64,000 nt of DNA, taken from Nocardia sp. BMG51109. Its GTDB lineage: Bacteria; Actinomycetota; Actinomycetes; Mycobacteriales; Mycobacteriaceae. Both the position numbers and the translations under genes were made by a program. The stretch spans positions 2,542,001-2,606,000 of the forward strand of contig NZ_JAFQ01000004.1 of NCBI RefSeq assembly GCF_000526215.1. Reading direction: 5' to 3'. How positions within the stretch are numbered: position 1 is the first letter of the stretch; each line of letters starts with the position of its first letter. This document shows, in pieces, positions 17,864 through 25,580 of the stretch. Below the pieces are notes generated by a model, which had not been told where the DNA came from, made no database searches, and saw nothing but the letters and a program-made list of their open reading frames with translations.

Positions 17864-20800
17864 ATGACGGGATTGAACTGGGAACGGTTCGAGCGCCTTC
17901 CGGGTGACAGCCGTGCGAATTTCGAGCTTTTGTGGCGAGGAGCCATTTGGCTGAACTACAGCAGGTTCGGAATATTTAGAGCTCGTGCTCAACAGCCTGG
18001 TGTCGAGTTTCATCTCAAACTTGAGCGGGATTGCTCGCTTGGTGACGCTGGCCAATGGTTCGGCTGGCAGACGAAGTGGTGGGAGATCGGGTCCGGGACT
18101 CAAATCGGGGCGACCCGCAGGAGAGACGTCGAGGACTCCCAAGCCAAGACGAAAACGCATCTGCCAGATCTGACCAATTGGGTGTTGTGCACGCGGCGGC
18201 CGCTGACCCCGACCGATCAGGCGTGGTACGACGGACTGACACCTGGGTTCTCGCTGGACAACTGGGTCACTGACGAGCTCGCCAACCTGCTGGTCGGGGA
18301 GGCTGCGCTGCTACGTGATACGTACTTCGGCGATCTCGTCCTTGAACCGCACCGTCTGGGTGAGTTGCGGCAGGCTGCGGTGGAGGAGGTGCGGGAACGA
18401 TGGTTTCCCGAAGTGCATCAGAGCACGGACGCCGAGCAGGCTCTGCGCCGGATGCTGGCTGAGCCGGAAGCTTGGGCGCACTTGGATACGGTCGGTACCG
18501 AAATCTCAGAACTGATCGAAGCCATCGACCGTGAGGTCGCAGCGAGGCCGTTGCCCGCCGGCATACAAACTGAGCTGGACGCTCTCCTCGTGACCGCTAC
18601 GACGATCCGTGATCTCCTCGCCGCCGCGCACGAGCACTTGGCACTCGGTGGTGAACACAGCTGGCTTGAGCTCGGCCAGGTGGACGTCCCGCTGTCACCG
18701 CTGAAGACGCCGCCGGTCTTGCGGCGTCTGCGGGCCGCGAACCATCCAGCTTCCCTACCCTGCACTAACCTTGTGGCACGTACTCGTCGCGCCGCAGCTG
18801 TTGCCCGAGAAGTGTTCGACCAGTTGCAGATTCAGCTCGCTGTAGTGACTGGTGAAGCCGGTTACGGGAAGACGCAACTCGCTGCGAAGCTCACCGCTGC
18901 GACGGAGTCGCGTCCGGCAGGTGTTTTGCTGTACGGGCGTCGGCTGGGCGCCCGCGACGAACTAGACAAGTTGGCGAAGCAGGTCACACGGTCTGGTCAG
19001 CCCGTGGAGACGTTCGAGGCTCTCCTTGCTGCAGTTGATGCTGCTGCCGCTCGCGCCCGATGCCGATTGCCGGTGGTCATCGATGCGCTTAACGAAGCGG
19101 AAAGCCCGCGTGCATGGGAGCCGCTTCTGCGAAAACTGCAGATCACGTTGAAGAAGTACCCGTCGGTATTGGTCGTGTGTACGATCCGTGAGGCCTTCGT
19201 GCCCGGCGCAATTCCGCCGACGGTCACTGACCTGATCGAGCTCAATGGGTTTACCGAAGACCTCGACGAGGTTGCGCAGAAGTATTTCGACTTCTTCAAC
19301 ATCGACGCCAGTGGCGCCGATCTTCCGCGTGAGCTTCTCCGGCAGCCCCTAGCGTTACGCATCTTCTGCTCAGTTGCGAACCCGAGTCGCGAGAACCGAG
19401 TCGGGCTGGCGCTCCTCCCTCGATCATTGAATGAAATGTTCGACGAGTACCTGCATGACGTGACTCAACGCATCGACCAACTGCACACCAATATCAGCAG
19501 CGAAGACGTCACAAGGGCTCTCAAGCGCCTCGGCGTCGAGATGTGGGAAGCTCTGTCGCGCGATGTCAATGAGATCCGAGTCCGCGAGCTGTTTTCAGAC
19601 AACGAACGTTGGGAGGACAGCATTCTCGCGGCTCTTGTACACGAAGGAATCCTCATTCGTCAGCCAGCCGAGGAGGGGTATGTACACGATAGTACGGCTC
19701 ATTCGAGAGTGTCCTCAGCTGGTGAAATGAAAGTTGCGATTGTTTACGACCTTCTGGCAGGTCACATCATTGCCTCTGCGATGGTATCCACAGGTGGCAT
19801 CGGATTCGCGCATGCGTTGCGGACGCCTGAGATGACATTACGGTTCGCCAGCGACGGTGAGAAATTGCACCCGCTCGCGGTCGATATCTTCGACGCGTTG
19901 ACGTTCGTTCTGCCAAAAGCCGGGTTGGGGCAATTGTGGCAGATGGTTGAGGATCCGCTGATGGATGCTGCCCTGGAACGAACCACCGAACTGAGTGCGT
20001 CCGCTGTGGATGCTGCCACGATAGAGGCGTTCACAAACAACTTCGTGTCTTTGGCGGGTCGGCACGGCTTCTGGTTCCGGATGCAATCGGTGCGTGCTGT
20101 CGTATCGCATCCGTTGAACGCTGACTATCTCGATTCGTTGCTGCGGCCGATGGCGGTCGGGGAGCGCGACCTGTTGTGGTCTGAGTGGCTAAGAAGTAAT
20201 GCGGAGGTGATGCTGGGTGATGTTCATGCGCTGACAGCGCGTTGGCAACAGCGCGCAGGCCGCACCGAGGCTGATGGATTGCGGGCCCGGTGGCTTATGT
20301 GGATGTTGACCAGCACGGTCCGCGACTTGCGTGATGCTGCAACTGCGGCATTGTACTGGTACGGACGTGGAGACGCTTCAGGGGTGTTTGCGCTGGCCCT
20401 CAATGCACTGACGGTGAACGATGCGTATATCGCTGAGCGGATGGTCGCCGCCGCTTATGGGGTCGCCACGGCGTACCAGAATTTCGAACCCGAGTTCGGC
20501 GACGATCTCAAAATCTATCTACACCGGCTGGTTCCGATCGTTACTGGGCAACAGTCTACTGCGCCTACCTATCACCGACTGACTCGTTACTATCTCGCAA
20601 GTACGGTCGCGTTCGCCCGCGCGCACTACCCCGGTGCCGTCCCCGCAGCATTGGCTGATGGGATCGAGTTCGCGAACGCCGTTCTTCCCGCCCCTCTACA
20701 CGACGGTGATGTTCGACGAGAAGAGGTAGACGCCACCATTCACATGGATTTCGGTAACTACACATTTGGTCGCCTTTTCGAGGACCGCAACAACTATGAT

Positions 20801-22039
20801 TACGAGCACACAGGGCACGCTGAGGTAACCGACCACGTTTTGGGAGTTATCTATGACCTGGGATGGCGAAAGGAGCAGTTCTCGGCCATCGACTCCTCCA
20901 TCGGCTCGCGCCGAAATTATCGCGATAAGGGGCGTACAGACCGGTATGGCAAGAAGTACGGGTGGATCGGGTTCCACCTTGCATCGGGAATGCTCGGCGC
21001 GCGCGGAGAACATGTTCCTTGGCTTGAGGTCGATATCGACCCGACGTTTCCGCAACCGTCGCCGGTGCTGCCAATCCAGATTCCGAAATGGGCGAAGCCC
21101 ACACCGTATGATGACCGCAATTGGATGCTAGATGGGATTGTTGAGGTTCCCGACGAACTCCTGTACTGCGAGACCCTCGACGGGTCGGCGGGGCCGTGGG
21201 TCCTCGTACACGCTGAACTCAATGCCAAGGATGCCGAGACCGGCAGGAGCGTGTTCGGATTGTTTAACACGGTAGCCCTCCAGCACGACGTCCTAGATGC
21301 TCTACTGGCGTGGTGGTCGGCCGTCGATCACCCTGGCCGCGACATTATAGAATTGCCAACTGCATATTACTTGTTCGCTGGCGAGATTCCGTGGCATTCG
21401 CGAATGGTGACATCCGGCGACGACATCGCCGGTACCGGCCCCCCTCCGCACACTGGCAACCCCGGTGGCGACAGGGAGGGGAACGAAAGCGACCCACATG
21501 AATTTGAAGACCCCTACATCGATAGCGTGCGATTCTACGACACTGACGAGGCCGGTAAAAATGAGCCGACAGACGACATTGCAGAGGTGGACGAGAGCCA
21601 GGCGTCCGTCGATGAGAGTCTCTACACCCCCGCAAACGAATGGCCCTTATACCGGAGGATTGAGTATGAATCTCTCGCGCATTCATTCGCCTGGGAGGCT
21701 CACCACAGTTCCGAAAATCAGCAGTTCGCCTACGTGCCGAGTCAACGGCTCTCACAATGGTCAGGGCTACGCGCTGCAAGCGCCAGCTTCGACCAAGTCG
21801 ATGCTGATGGGCGACCTGCAGCCAAAAGCTACTCCGCGCCCGCAGGGTTCCAGGGCCATCTATTGTATATTCGCGAGGACATACTCCGAGTATTCGCCCA
21901 AGGTCGGGCAGTGATCACCTTTGGCTGGGGCGAACGGCAACCTCAGATATCGCTGGAGGGGGACATACCAGGGCGAATTCGAGCCGTATACCAGTCCCGC
22001 AAGAATATTTGGCGCACACACCGCATTGTTGCGGATTGA
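17864..22039 (+). CDS. Large STAND/NACHT-like NTPase with putative N-terminal PD-(D/E)XK nuclease
   Basis: 1391 residues. The N-terminus (about 40-115) contains VEFHLKLERDCSLG and WFGWQTKWW, an E...QxK arrangement like the Mrr-type PD-(D/E)XK fold, followed by a strand VLCTRRPLT. The NTPase has Walker A G330-EAGYGK336-T and Walker B VVID407-ALNE, the NACHT/STAND style. About 900 residues of helical sensor sequence and a beta-rich C-terminus (DILRVFAQGRAVITFGWGE) follow. The layout resembles Avs/AVAST-type anti-phage STAND nucleases, where a phage protein triggers oligomerisation and the nuclease cuts DNA. Ribosome site GTGAGGG lies just before the ATG. It is 113 bp downstream of the radical SAM pair on the same strand. 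Confidence 0.8.
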   Translation: MTGLNWERFERLPGDSRANFELLWRGAIWLNYSRFGIFRARAQQPGVEFHLKLERDCSLGDAGQWFGWQTKWWEIGSGTQIGATRRRDVEDSQAKTKTHLPDLTNWVLCTRRPLTPTDQAWYDGLTPGFSLDNWVTDELANLLVGEAALLRDTYFGDLVLEPHRLGELRQAAVEEVRERWFPEVHQSTDAEQALRRMLAEPEAWAHLDTVGTEISELIEAIDREVAARPLPAGIQTELDALLVTATTIRDLLAAAHEHLALGGEHSWLELGQVDVPLSPLKTPPVLRRLRAANHPASLPCTNLVARTRRAAAVAREVFDQLQIQLAVVTGEAGYGKTQLAAKLTAATESRPAGVLLYGRRLGARDELDKLAKQVTRSGQPVETFEALLAAVDAAAARARCRLPVVIDALNEAESPRAWEPLLRKLQITLKKYPSVLVVCTIREAFVPGAIPPTVTDLIELNGFTEDLDEVAQKYFDFFNIDASGADLPRELLRQPLALRIFCSVANPSRENRVGLALLPRSLNEMFDEYLHDVTQRIDQLHTNISSEDVTRALKRLGVEMWEALSRDVNEIRVRELFSDNERWEDSILAALVHEGILIRQPAEEGYVHDSTAHSRVSSAGEMKVAIVYDLLAGHIIASAMVSTGGIGFAHALRTPEMTLRFASDGEKLHPLAVDIFDALTFVLPKAGLGQLWQMVEDPLMDAALERTTELSASAVDAATIEAFTNNFVSLAGRHGFWFRMQSVRAVVSHPLNADYLDSLLRPMAVGERDLLWSEWLRSNAEVMLGDVHALTARWQQRAGRTEADGLRARWLMWMLTSTVRDLRDAATAALYWYGRGDASGVFALALNALTVNDAYIAERMVAAAYGVATAYQNFEPEFGDDLKIYLHRLVPIVTGQQSTAPTYHRLTRYYLASTVAFARAHYPGAVPAALADGIEFANAVLPAPLHDGDVRREEVDATIHMDFGNYTFGRLFEDRNNYDYEHTGHAEVTDHVLGVIYDLGWRKEQFSAIDSSIGSRRNYRDKGRTDRYGKKYGWIGFHLASGMLGARGEHVPWLEVDIDPTFPQPSPVLPIQIPKWAKPTPYDDRNWMLDGIVEVPDELLYCETLDGSAGPWVLVHAELNAKDAETGRSVFGLFNTVALQHDVLDALLAWWSAVDHPGRDIIELPTAYYLFAGEIPWHSRMVTSGDDIAGTGPPPHTGNPGGDREGNESDPHEFEDPYIDSVRFYDTDEAGKNEPTDDIAEVDESQASVDESLYTPANEWPLYRRIEYESLAHSFAWEAHHSSENQQFAYVPSQRLSQWSGLRAASASFDQVDADGRPAAKSYSAPAGFQGHLLYIREDILRVFAQGRAVITFGWGERQPQISLEGDIPGRIRAVYQSRKNIWRTHRIVAD

Positions 22040-22126
22040 ACTGCAACGCTCAGGTGGGTCGAGTCGGGACGCAAAGCACTATCACGCCGCGTGCCGAGCA
22101 GTCGCCATGCGCTCAGAATACTGTCA

Positions 22127-22552
22127 CTACTTCCAGCCGCCCCGGTTCATGCGTTCGAAGTATTCGTCGTCTGCGGCTTGGATCTCCTCTTCGGTCTTCG
22201 GTCCGATGTTAGCCTCCTGTCGATCTCGACCGTTGTGGAGATGCTGTAGTTGGTCTCGGACGCGCGGATCTGCCTTGGCCGCAAGCCGTTTGATCTTGCT
22301 CCGGGCTTCGGTCCGTGCCTTGCGGTGACAGGCGACGATGGCGGTGGTGAGCTGGCTGTTGGTCCACCGCATGGCTCCGGTAGCGATCTGCAGGTCTGTG
22401 ATGTCACCGTCGGCGTTCACCTCGATTGCGACACCGCGCATCTCGCCGTGGCCCCGGACCGCTGATACGGCCTTGGCGAGTTGCTGGCTGCTGCGGCGGA
22501 TCTCGTTGAGTTCTTGTTGGAGTTGCTGTTCCCATTCCTGGATGTCGGTCAT
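22127..22552 (-). CDS. YbaB/EbfC-like protein at the end of a WXG100 cassette
   Basis: 141 residues: coiled coil MTDIQEWEQQLQQELNEIRRSSQQLAKAVSAVRGHG, then RGVAIEVNADGDITDLQIATGAMRWTNSQLTTAI. This is the core pattern of the YbaB/EbfC nucleoid-associated fold in the divergent form often found beside WXG100 and ESX-type genes in actinomycetes. It overlaps the upstream gene by 4 bp (22549-22552). It may bind DNA or act as an accessory or specific chaperone of the cassette; the role is not shown by the sequence. Confidence 0.7.
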   Translation of the reverse strand: MTDIQEWEQQLQQELNEIRRSSQQLAKAVSAVRGHGEMRGVAIEVNADGDITDLQIATGAMRWTNSQLTTAIVACHRKARTEARSKIKRLAAKADPRVRDQLQHLHNGRDRQEANIGPKTEEEIQAADDEYFERMNRGGWK

Positions 22553-22827
22553 CGCCGTAAGTCGATCCCTTCGTCGACGGGCAGGGAGTAGATGACGTCG
22601 CCTGGTTTAACTTGCGCTGAAATCTCGGCGGAGAAGGTGAGGGCATACTTGCCCGGGGCGGACTGATGAAAATCGAGGGATTCAAGGGTTCCGCGATAGA
22701 CCGTCCCTTCCAGCTTGCGTAGCTCGACCGGCTGGCCGACAGAGAAATCACTGACGGCTCGTCCGATGGTGAACGGGTTCGGTTGGAAGCTGGCCGGGAG
22801 CAGGCTTTTGACGTGGAATTCGCTCAC
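22549..22827 (-). CDS. Small EF-Tu domain-2-like beta-barrel protein (second of two)
   Basis: 92 residues. The pattern FTIGRAVSDFSVGQPVELRKLEGTVYRGTLESLD...VKPGDVIYSLP has the alternating strands and the vG-x-x-V...KPGDVI ending of an EF-Tu domain-2-type barrel. The preceding gene has the same pattern, so the two may be distant paralogues. It sits 4 bp after the previous gene and overlaps the next. Next to a putative secreted effector, an immunity or chaperone role is possible. Function unknown. Confidence 0.65.
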   Translation of the reverse strand: MSEFHVKSLLPASFQPNPFTIGRAVSDFSVGQPVELRKLEGTVYRGTLESLDFHQSAPGKYALTFSAEISAQVKPGDVIYSLPVDEGIDLRR

Positions 22828-22831
22828 CGCT

Positions 22832-23095
22832 TCACGCCCATCGCTGAATGACGGTGCCAGCGTTGATGATTGGCCGGAGGTCGGCGTCGAGGACGATGGT
22901 TGTCTTGCCCGGTGGGCTGTGGATCTCGATGGATTTGATCGTCGTGGTGGTTGTCTCGTCGCCGTTCTGCACGGACACGGTGTCGCCGATGCTGACCGGC
23001 TCGCCGGAGAGGGCTCCGGTGACGTAGATCCGCCCGGCCCGGCCCGGCAGGACGTCGACTCGCTCGACGACGAGGTGTGAGATGGCGTTTGTCAT
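22832..23095 (-). CDS. Small EF-Tu domain-2-like beta-barrel protein (first of two)
   Basis: 87 residues, MTNAISHLVVERVDVLPGRAG then RIYVTGALSGEPVSIGDTV and ADLRPIINAGTVIQRW. The G-R-x-x-VTG...G-x-x-x-x-GD...AGTVI pattern is the one seen in domain 2 of translational GTPases, here as a stand-alone barrel. The ATG at 23095 overlaps the effector gene stop by 4 bp (23092-23095), the typical position of an immunity gene, which is an inference from context only. Confidence 0.7.
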   Translation of the reverse strand: MTNAISHLVVERVDVLPGRAGRIYVTGALSGEPVSIGDTVSVQNGDETTTTTIKSIEIHSPPGKTTIVLDADLRPIINAGTVIQRWA

Positions 23096-24480
23096 TGTGT
23101 GTTCCTCCGCCAGGTGGCAACGAAGCCGTCTTCGGCGTCGTAGGCTTCTTTTTCCAACGCGGCCGTCCTCGAGCCTATGGTGCCGTCCGCGTACTGTCGG
23201 ACATGCACGGCCTCGTGGGCCAGGGTCCGGACCAATGTCTCCTCGTCCTGGAATGCGGCCGGTCCGAGCTGGACGCCGAGGTCGTCGGTGCGGGCGATCG
23301 CTTCCTGGAAGTCGAGATACCTGATCGTGTCCGCGTCCTCGGTGATCTCGAGCCTGGCGGCGCGCAGGTCGACGCCGGCCAGCTGCGCGTAGTGTTCGAC
23401 GGTTTCCATGGTTCGCGGCAGGCCGATATTGCCTTCCAGGACTTCGCGATTCGACAACGCACCGGAGCGCGAATACATGCTGGCGGGCATGCCGTGGCCG
23501 AGGAACTTCGTGCGTGCTGCTCCCACCCACACGCGGACCTTCTCGAGCAGCGGTTTCAGTCGCTCGACCAGTGGGCGCACCGCCTCCGCGATAATCTTGG
23601 CCACCCGCGCCGCGAGTTCGGCGATGATCGTGGTGACCCGCCGGGCCTTCATCGCGATCCGACCGGCCAGCGCCGTGTTGCCGATCCACTCCGACGCGGT
23701 AGCGGTGAACGGTGCGAGCACCGCGAAGGCGGCCTCCGCGGCGGCGGTCTCGATGGCGAGTGCTTTGAGCTCGTCGAGGATCTGGTGATGCGCCTCGTCG
23801 AGGTAGTGGGCGTACTCCCCGCACGCGTCGCCCAGCACCTGACATGCATCGGCCAGTGCGGTGAGGTCGGCCTGCCGGGTCTGGCAGGTGTCCACGGCGA
23901 CCCCGATCTCGGGGGACTGCTGGTTGTTCAGCAGTTCGACCGCTCGCGGCACCTGACCGGCGATTGTCCGGAAATCCGCCGCGGCGGTGTGCCAGGCGGT
24001 TTGGGCGGCGTTGAGCTGGTCCTGGTGTCCGTTCGGCCAGGCAAACCCCACCATGTCCTTGATCAATGACCAGCCGAACGGCTCCGGGACACCGTCTCCC
24101 GCCGCCGACGGCGTGTTCTCTGGCAGGCAGGGATCGACTGACAGCGGCGGCGCCGGCGGCGTGGGCAGCTCGCGATGCGCTGCCGCGGCCTCGGCCACCT
24201 GGTGGTTGTGTGCGCCGACCACGATCAGGTCCCGGGTCTGCCCGCACGAGGTCGCCAGCTTCGACGATGCCGAGATGGCGAGCTGAGCGGCCTCGTCATA
24301 GGCGGCCGCCCACTGTGCGCCGACGCTGTCGCTGCCCGCCATGCCCGCGTACGCCATCAGCACCGCCGCGAGGGACGAATGCGTTGTCACCGCATCGGTG
24401 GACATCTGCCCGAAAACCTCACCGGCAGAGTGATATTCCTCGGCGCGATGAACGATCACCGGGACGGTCGGGGTCGTCAT
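23092..24480 (-). CDS. WXG100-cassette effector candidate with C-terminal zinc-metalloprotease motif
   Basis: 462 residues from the ATG at 24480, which overlaps the WXG100 gene end by 4 bp; upstream in-frame sequence is the shadow of that gene. The N-terminal ~350 residues are alanine-rich and helical (MTTPTVPVIVHRAEEYHSAGEVFGQMSTDAVTTH...; later AETAAAEAAFAVLAPFTATASEWIG), as in type VII secretion substrates. The C-terminal ~120 residues contain a zincin motif, LVRTLAHEAVHVRQYADG (HExxH), with a glutamate (KEAYDAE) where the third ligand would be. Most likely a secreted peptidase toxin or effector; the target is unknown. No full ESX apparatus is in the window. Confidence 0.75.
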   Translation of the reverse strand: MTTPTVPVIVHRAEEYHSAGEVFGQMSTDAVTTHSSLAAVLMAYAGMAGSDSVGAQWAAAYDEAAQLAISASSKLATSCGQTRDLIVVGAHNHQVAEAAAAHRELPTPPAPPLSVDPCLPENTPSAAGDGVPEPFGWSLIKDMVGFAWPNGHQDQLNAAQTAWHTAAADFRTIAGQVPRAVELLNNQQSPEIGVAVDTCQTRQADLTALADACQVLGDACGEYAHYLDEAHHQILDELKALAIETAAAEAAFAVLAPFTATASEWIGNTALAGRIAMKARRVTTIIAELAARVAKIIAEAVRPLVERLKPLLEKVRVWVGAARTKFLGHGMPASMYSRSGALSNREVLEGNIGLPRTMETVEHYAQLAGVDLRAARLEITEDADTIRYLDFQEAIARTDDLGVQLGPAAFQDEETLVRTLAHEAVHVRQYADGTIGSRTAALEKEAYDAEDGFVATWRRNTQ

Positions 24481-24773
24481 GTCGGCCACATCCCGACGTT
24501 CGTGTGCCCGGCTTGGGTGTAGACGGTTCGTGCGTGCTCGAGCGCGGCACGCAGCTCCGCAAGCGCGGTGTTCATCTCGGCCGCCCCGGTCGCCCATTCC
24601 GCGCTAGCGGTGCGGTGTGCCTCGGCGGCCTGGCCGGACCAACCAATGTGCAGTTCGGCGACGCGAGCCTGGATGTCGCGGAGCCGGTCCTCGATCCGCT
24701 TCTCGAGATCACTGGCCTGGTCGACCAACGACTGCATCCCCGCTAGGTCGACACGGAAGTCGCTGCCGCTCAT
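24477..24773 (-). CDS. WXG100-family protein (second)
   Basis: 98 residues forming a helical hairpin (MQSLVDQASDLEKRIEDRLRDIQARVAELHIGWSGQAAEAHRTASAEW...), with the W-S-G turn at about residue 45, the hallmark of ESAT-6/CFP-10-type proteins. Size is standard. It directly precedes the effector gene, so the two WXG100 proteins probably form a dimer that carries the effector to a type VII (ESX) secretion system. Confidence 0.85.
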   Translation of the reverse strand: MSGSDFRVDLAGMQSLVDQASDLEKRIEDRLRDIQARVAELHIGWSGQAAEAHRTASAEWATGAAEMNTALAELRAALEHARTVYTQAGHTNVGMWPT

Positions 24774-25088
24774 CTACACCGCCTCGGGTCCGGTCGCGGT
24801 GATCGAGGCGGCGCTGCCCTGCTCGGTGCTGCGGAAGCTGCTCGCGGCCTGGCGCAGTGCCGCGGCATCGTGTTCGAGACCGGTGACGACCTGGCGTGCG
24901 CCTTGCTCCCACTCGTCCCACGCCTCGCTGTGCGTGCCGGCCGCTGGGCCGTTCCAGTCGCCGCCCACGAACGACCGGACCTCACGCATCAAGTTGCTGA
25001 GATCGGTGCCGAACTCCCGCGCCGACGCCTCCAACCAGTCGGCCGCGGCGTGGACGTCCTCCGGTGTGACATCTACAGGATCCGCCAT
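24774..25088 (-). CDS. WXG100-family protein (first of the operon)
   Basis: 104 residues. The start MADPVDVTPEDVHAAADWLEASAREF is followed by the turn GGDWNGPAAGTHSEAWDEWEQGARQV (W-N-G) and a second helix, all as in WXG100 proteins. It is first in a tight six-gene operon running to 22127 with 0-8 bp gaps or 4-bp overlaps. The start is preceded by a GGGGGAGG ribosome site in the 25090s. Presumed partner of the next gene product. Confidence 0.85.
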   Translation of the reverse strand: MADPVDVTPEDVHAAADWLEASAREFGTDLSNLMREVRSFVGGDWNGPAAGTHSEAWDEWEQGARQVVTGLEHDAAALRQAASSFRSTEQGSAASITATGPEAV

Positions 25089-25236
25089 ACCTCCCCCTCA
25101 GTAGATCAGGCTTCCTTCGCACTATAGGACGACGTACACGTCGAGGTGGGGCCCTCTCCCATCGACGCCGGGTCGCATGCCACAGGCCCACGCATAACTT
25201 CGTCGGCGGGCTCAGTCCTGATCGAGGAGATACCCC

Positions 25237-25512
25237 TCACGGGGCGTTGGTCTGGGTTTTCTCGTCCTCGGAGACGGGGAGGTCGTCCATGAGCTTGCCG
25301 GGCGTCGTGGCCAGTCCGCTCGCGAACTTCACGATGTTTTCGAGTCTCGGGCTCCGGCGGCCTCGTTCGACCTGACCGAGATAGGTCCAGTGGACACCGC
25401 AGGCGTGGGCGGCTGTTTCCTGGCTCCACCCAAGTTCGTTTCGCCGGGCACGCAGCCGCTCCCCGAACGCCGCAGCGGTCGGGTTGAGCGGAGGCCTGCC
25501 TGAGCCAGACAT
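25237..25512 (-). CDS. XRE-family (Cro/CI-type) helix-turn-helix regulator
   Basis: 91 residues. The helix-turn-helix is AFGERLRARRNELGWSQETAAHACGVHWTYLGQVERGRRSP with the conserved S-Q-E and G-x-x-x-x-x-x-x-x-E-R-G pattern. It has a short C-terminal tail and no other domain. It lies divergent from the recombinase at 25581, so it may repress that gene and itself from the region between them. Confidence 0.85.
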   Translation of the reverse strand: MSGSGRPPLNPTAAAFGERLRARRNELGWSQETAAHACGVHWTYLGQVERGRRSPRLENIVKFASGLATTPGKLMDDLPVSEDEKTQTNAP

Positions 25513-25580
25513 ATCGAGCCAAGCAAAAACGTCCAGCGCGTAATGATCCAGAGCGTAAACGTCCTAGGTCTATCCATCCC

